Shown one piece after another: positions 6,276 to 6,673 of a stretch of 6,673 bases of DNA. The notes below the pieces were generated by a model, which saw nothing but the letters and a program-made list of their open reading frames with translations, made no database searches and was not told the origin of the DNA. The translations under genes and the position numbers were made by a program. How positions within the stretch are numbered: the stretch's first letter is position 1; the number at the start of each line of letters is the position of its first letter. The DNA lies in assembly GCA_016184235.1 (NCBI GenBank), contig JACPDC010000288.1, forward strand, positions 1 through 6,673, in the 5' to 3' direction. This DNA comes from Deltaproteobacteria bacterium (GTDB lineage: Bacteria; Desulfobacterota; Binatia; UBA9968).

Positions 6276-6673
6276 TTGAAACAGGCAGATTTGTTACAGC
6301 TCAAGCGAGATTTCGTCGCGGCCCTGAGAATCATCAACCGCCGGGGCTTGAGCGACGCCTTCGCCCATCTGAGCGCCCGGCTCGACGGCGGCGAGAAAAT
6401 GCTCTTCATGCCGCGCAGGAGCCCCGCTCTGGTGCAGGCTAAAGAGCTCTTTATCGTCGGCTTCGATAAAGAAGTCCCGCAATCGTCGGTGCATCAGGCC
6501 ATCTACAGGCTGCGCCCCGACGTCCGCGCCGTGATGCACTTTCACTCGCCTCAGGCCATCCTCTTGAGCGTCACCGGCCGGACCGTCCGTCCCATGCATA
6601 ATTACAGCGCGATTTTCTTCGAGGGGGTGCCGCTGTTCGACAAACCGGGCCAGACCGAGACGCCGGAGAAGGC
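6276..6673 (+). CDS. Class II aldolase/adducin-family protein, N-terminal part (cut by window edge)
   Basis: The frame is open from TTG at 6276 to the window end (132 codons plus 2 bases). The family is recognised from LKRDFVAALRIINRRGLSDA (9-28), the HLSARL segment (31-36), the MPRRSPALV segment (45-53), HQAIYRLRPDVRAVMHFHSP (73-92) and VRPMHNYSAIFFEGVPLFD (104-122). Members are homomeric zinc (or similar metal) enzymes: fuculose- and rhamnulose-phosphate aldolases, ribulose-phosphate epimerases and a group of decarboxylases for hydroxylated acids. H88 and H90 correspond to the paired metal-ligand histidines; the third ligand lies beyond the window. The position of the catalytic Glu73 of fuculose-phosphate aldolase, four residues before the conserved His (here H73), is Gln69, so aldolase chemistry is doubtful and a decarboxylase-like role or a diverged activity is possible. 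It lies 132 bp after the binding-protein gene, with the nonamer array between them. The TTG start is less certain than the family. Confidence 0.85.
   Translation, partial: MKQADLLQLKRDFVAALRIINRRGLSDAFAHLSARLDGGEKMLFMPRRSPALVQAKELFIVGFDKEVPQSSVHQAIYRLRPDVRAVMHFHSPQAILLSVTGRTVRPMHNYSAIFFEGVPLFDKPGQTETPEK

Overview
The window is GC-rich bacterial DNA (about 60% by eye, not counted) with dense coding and two reading directions that meet in a divergent promoter region. Protein style suggests an uncultivated soil- or sediment-type lineage in or near the former Deltaproteobacteria, Methylomirabilota/Rokubacteria or Tectomicrobia. This placement is an impression from the UvrC/ComEC sequences and from the mix of a UbiD-family decarboxylase, an NMT1-type binding protein and a class II aldolase-family protein. 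No marker gene settles it.

Layout. Three genes lie on the minus strand. They are uvrC (nucleotide excision repair nuclease, 615 aa), comEC (DNA-uptake channel with a C-terminal metallo-beta-lactamase fold, 832 aa) starting 8 bp after uvrC, and, after a gap of about 100 bp, the N-terminal 178 residues of a UbiD-family prenylated-FMN decarboxylase that runs off the left edge. Two genes lie on the plus strand. They are a periplasmic NMT1/SsuA-like substrate-binding protein (327 aa) and the first 132 codons of a class II aldolase/adducin-family metalloprotein that runs off the right edge. The latter probably starts at TTG and is easy to miss.

The divergent region between uvrC and the binding-protein gene (4991-5159) holds a well-formed sigma70-type promoter for uvrC (GTGACG-17-TATAAT with an extended -10) and a weaker one for the binding-protein gene. 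The uvrC promoter is bracketed by an inverted array of 7-bp units: three TCAGC cores on one side and three GCTGA cores on the other. Downstream of the binding-protein gene lies a second inverted array, built from 9-bp units: four TTCAA-type units, a 7-bp centre, and four TTGAA-type units. Different sequence and period but the same design make these two arrays the most unusual part of the window.

Functionally, uvrC-comEC looks like a translationally coupled DNA-metabolism pair. The UbiD-family protein, the solute-binding protein and the class II aldolase-family protein could belong to uptake and decarboxylation of aromatic or other carboxylic acids, but they are on different strands and no pathway can be assigned from the window.
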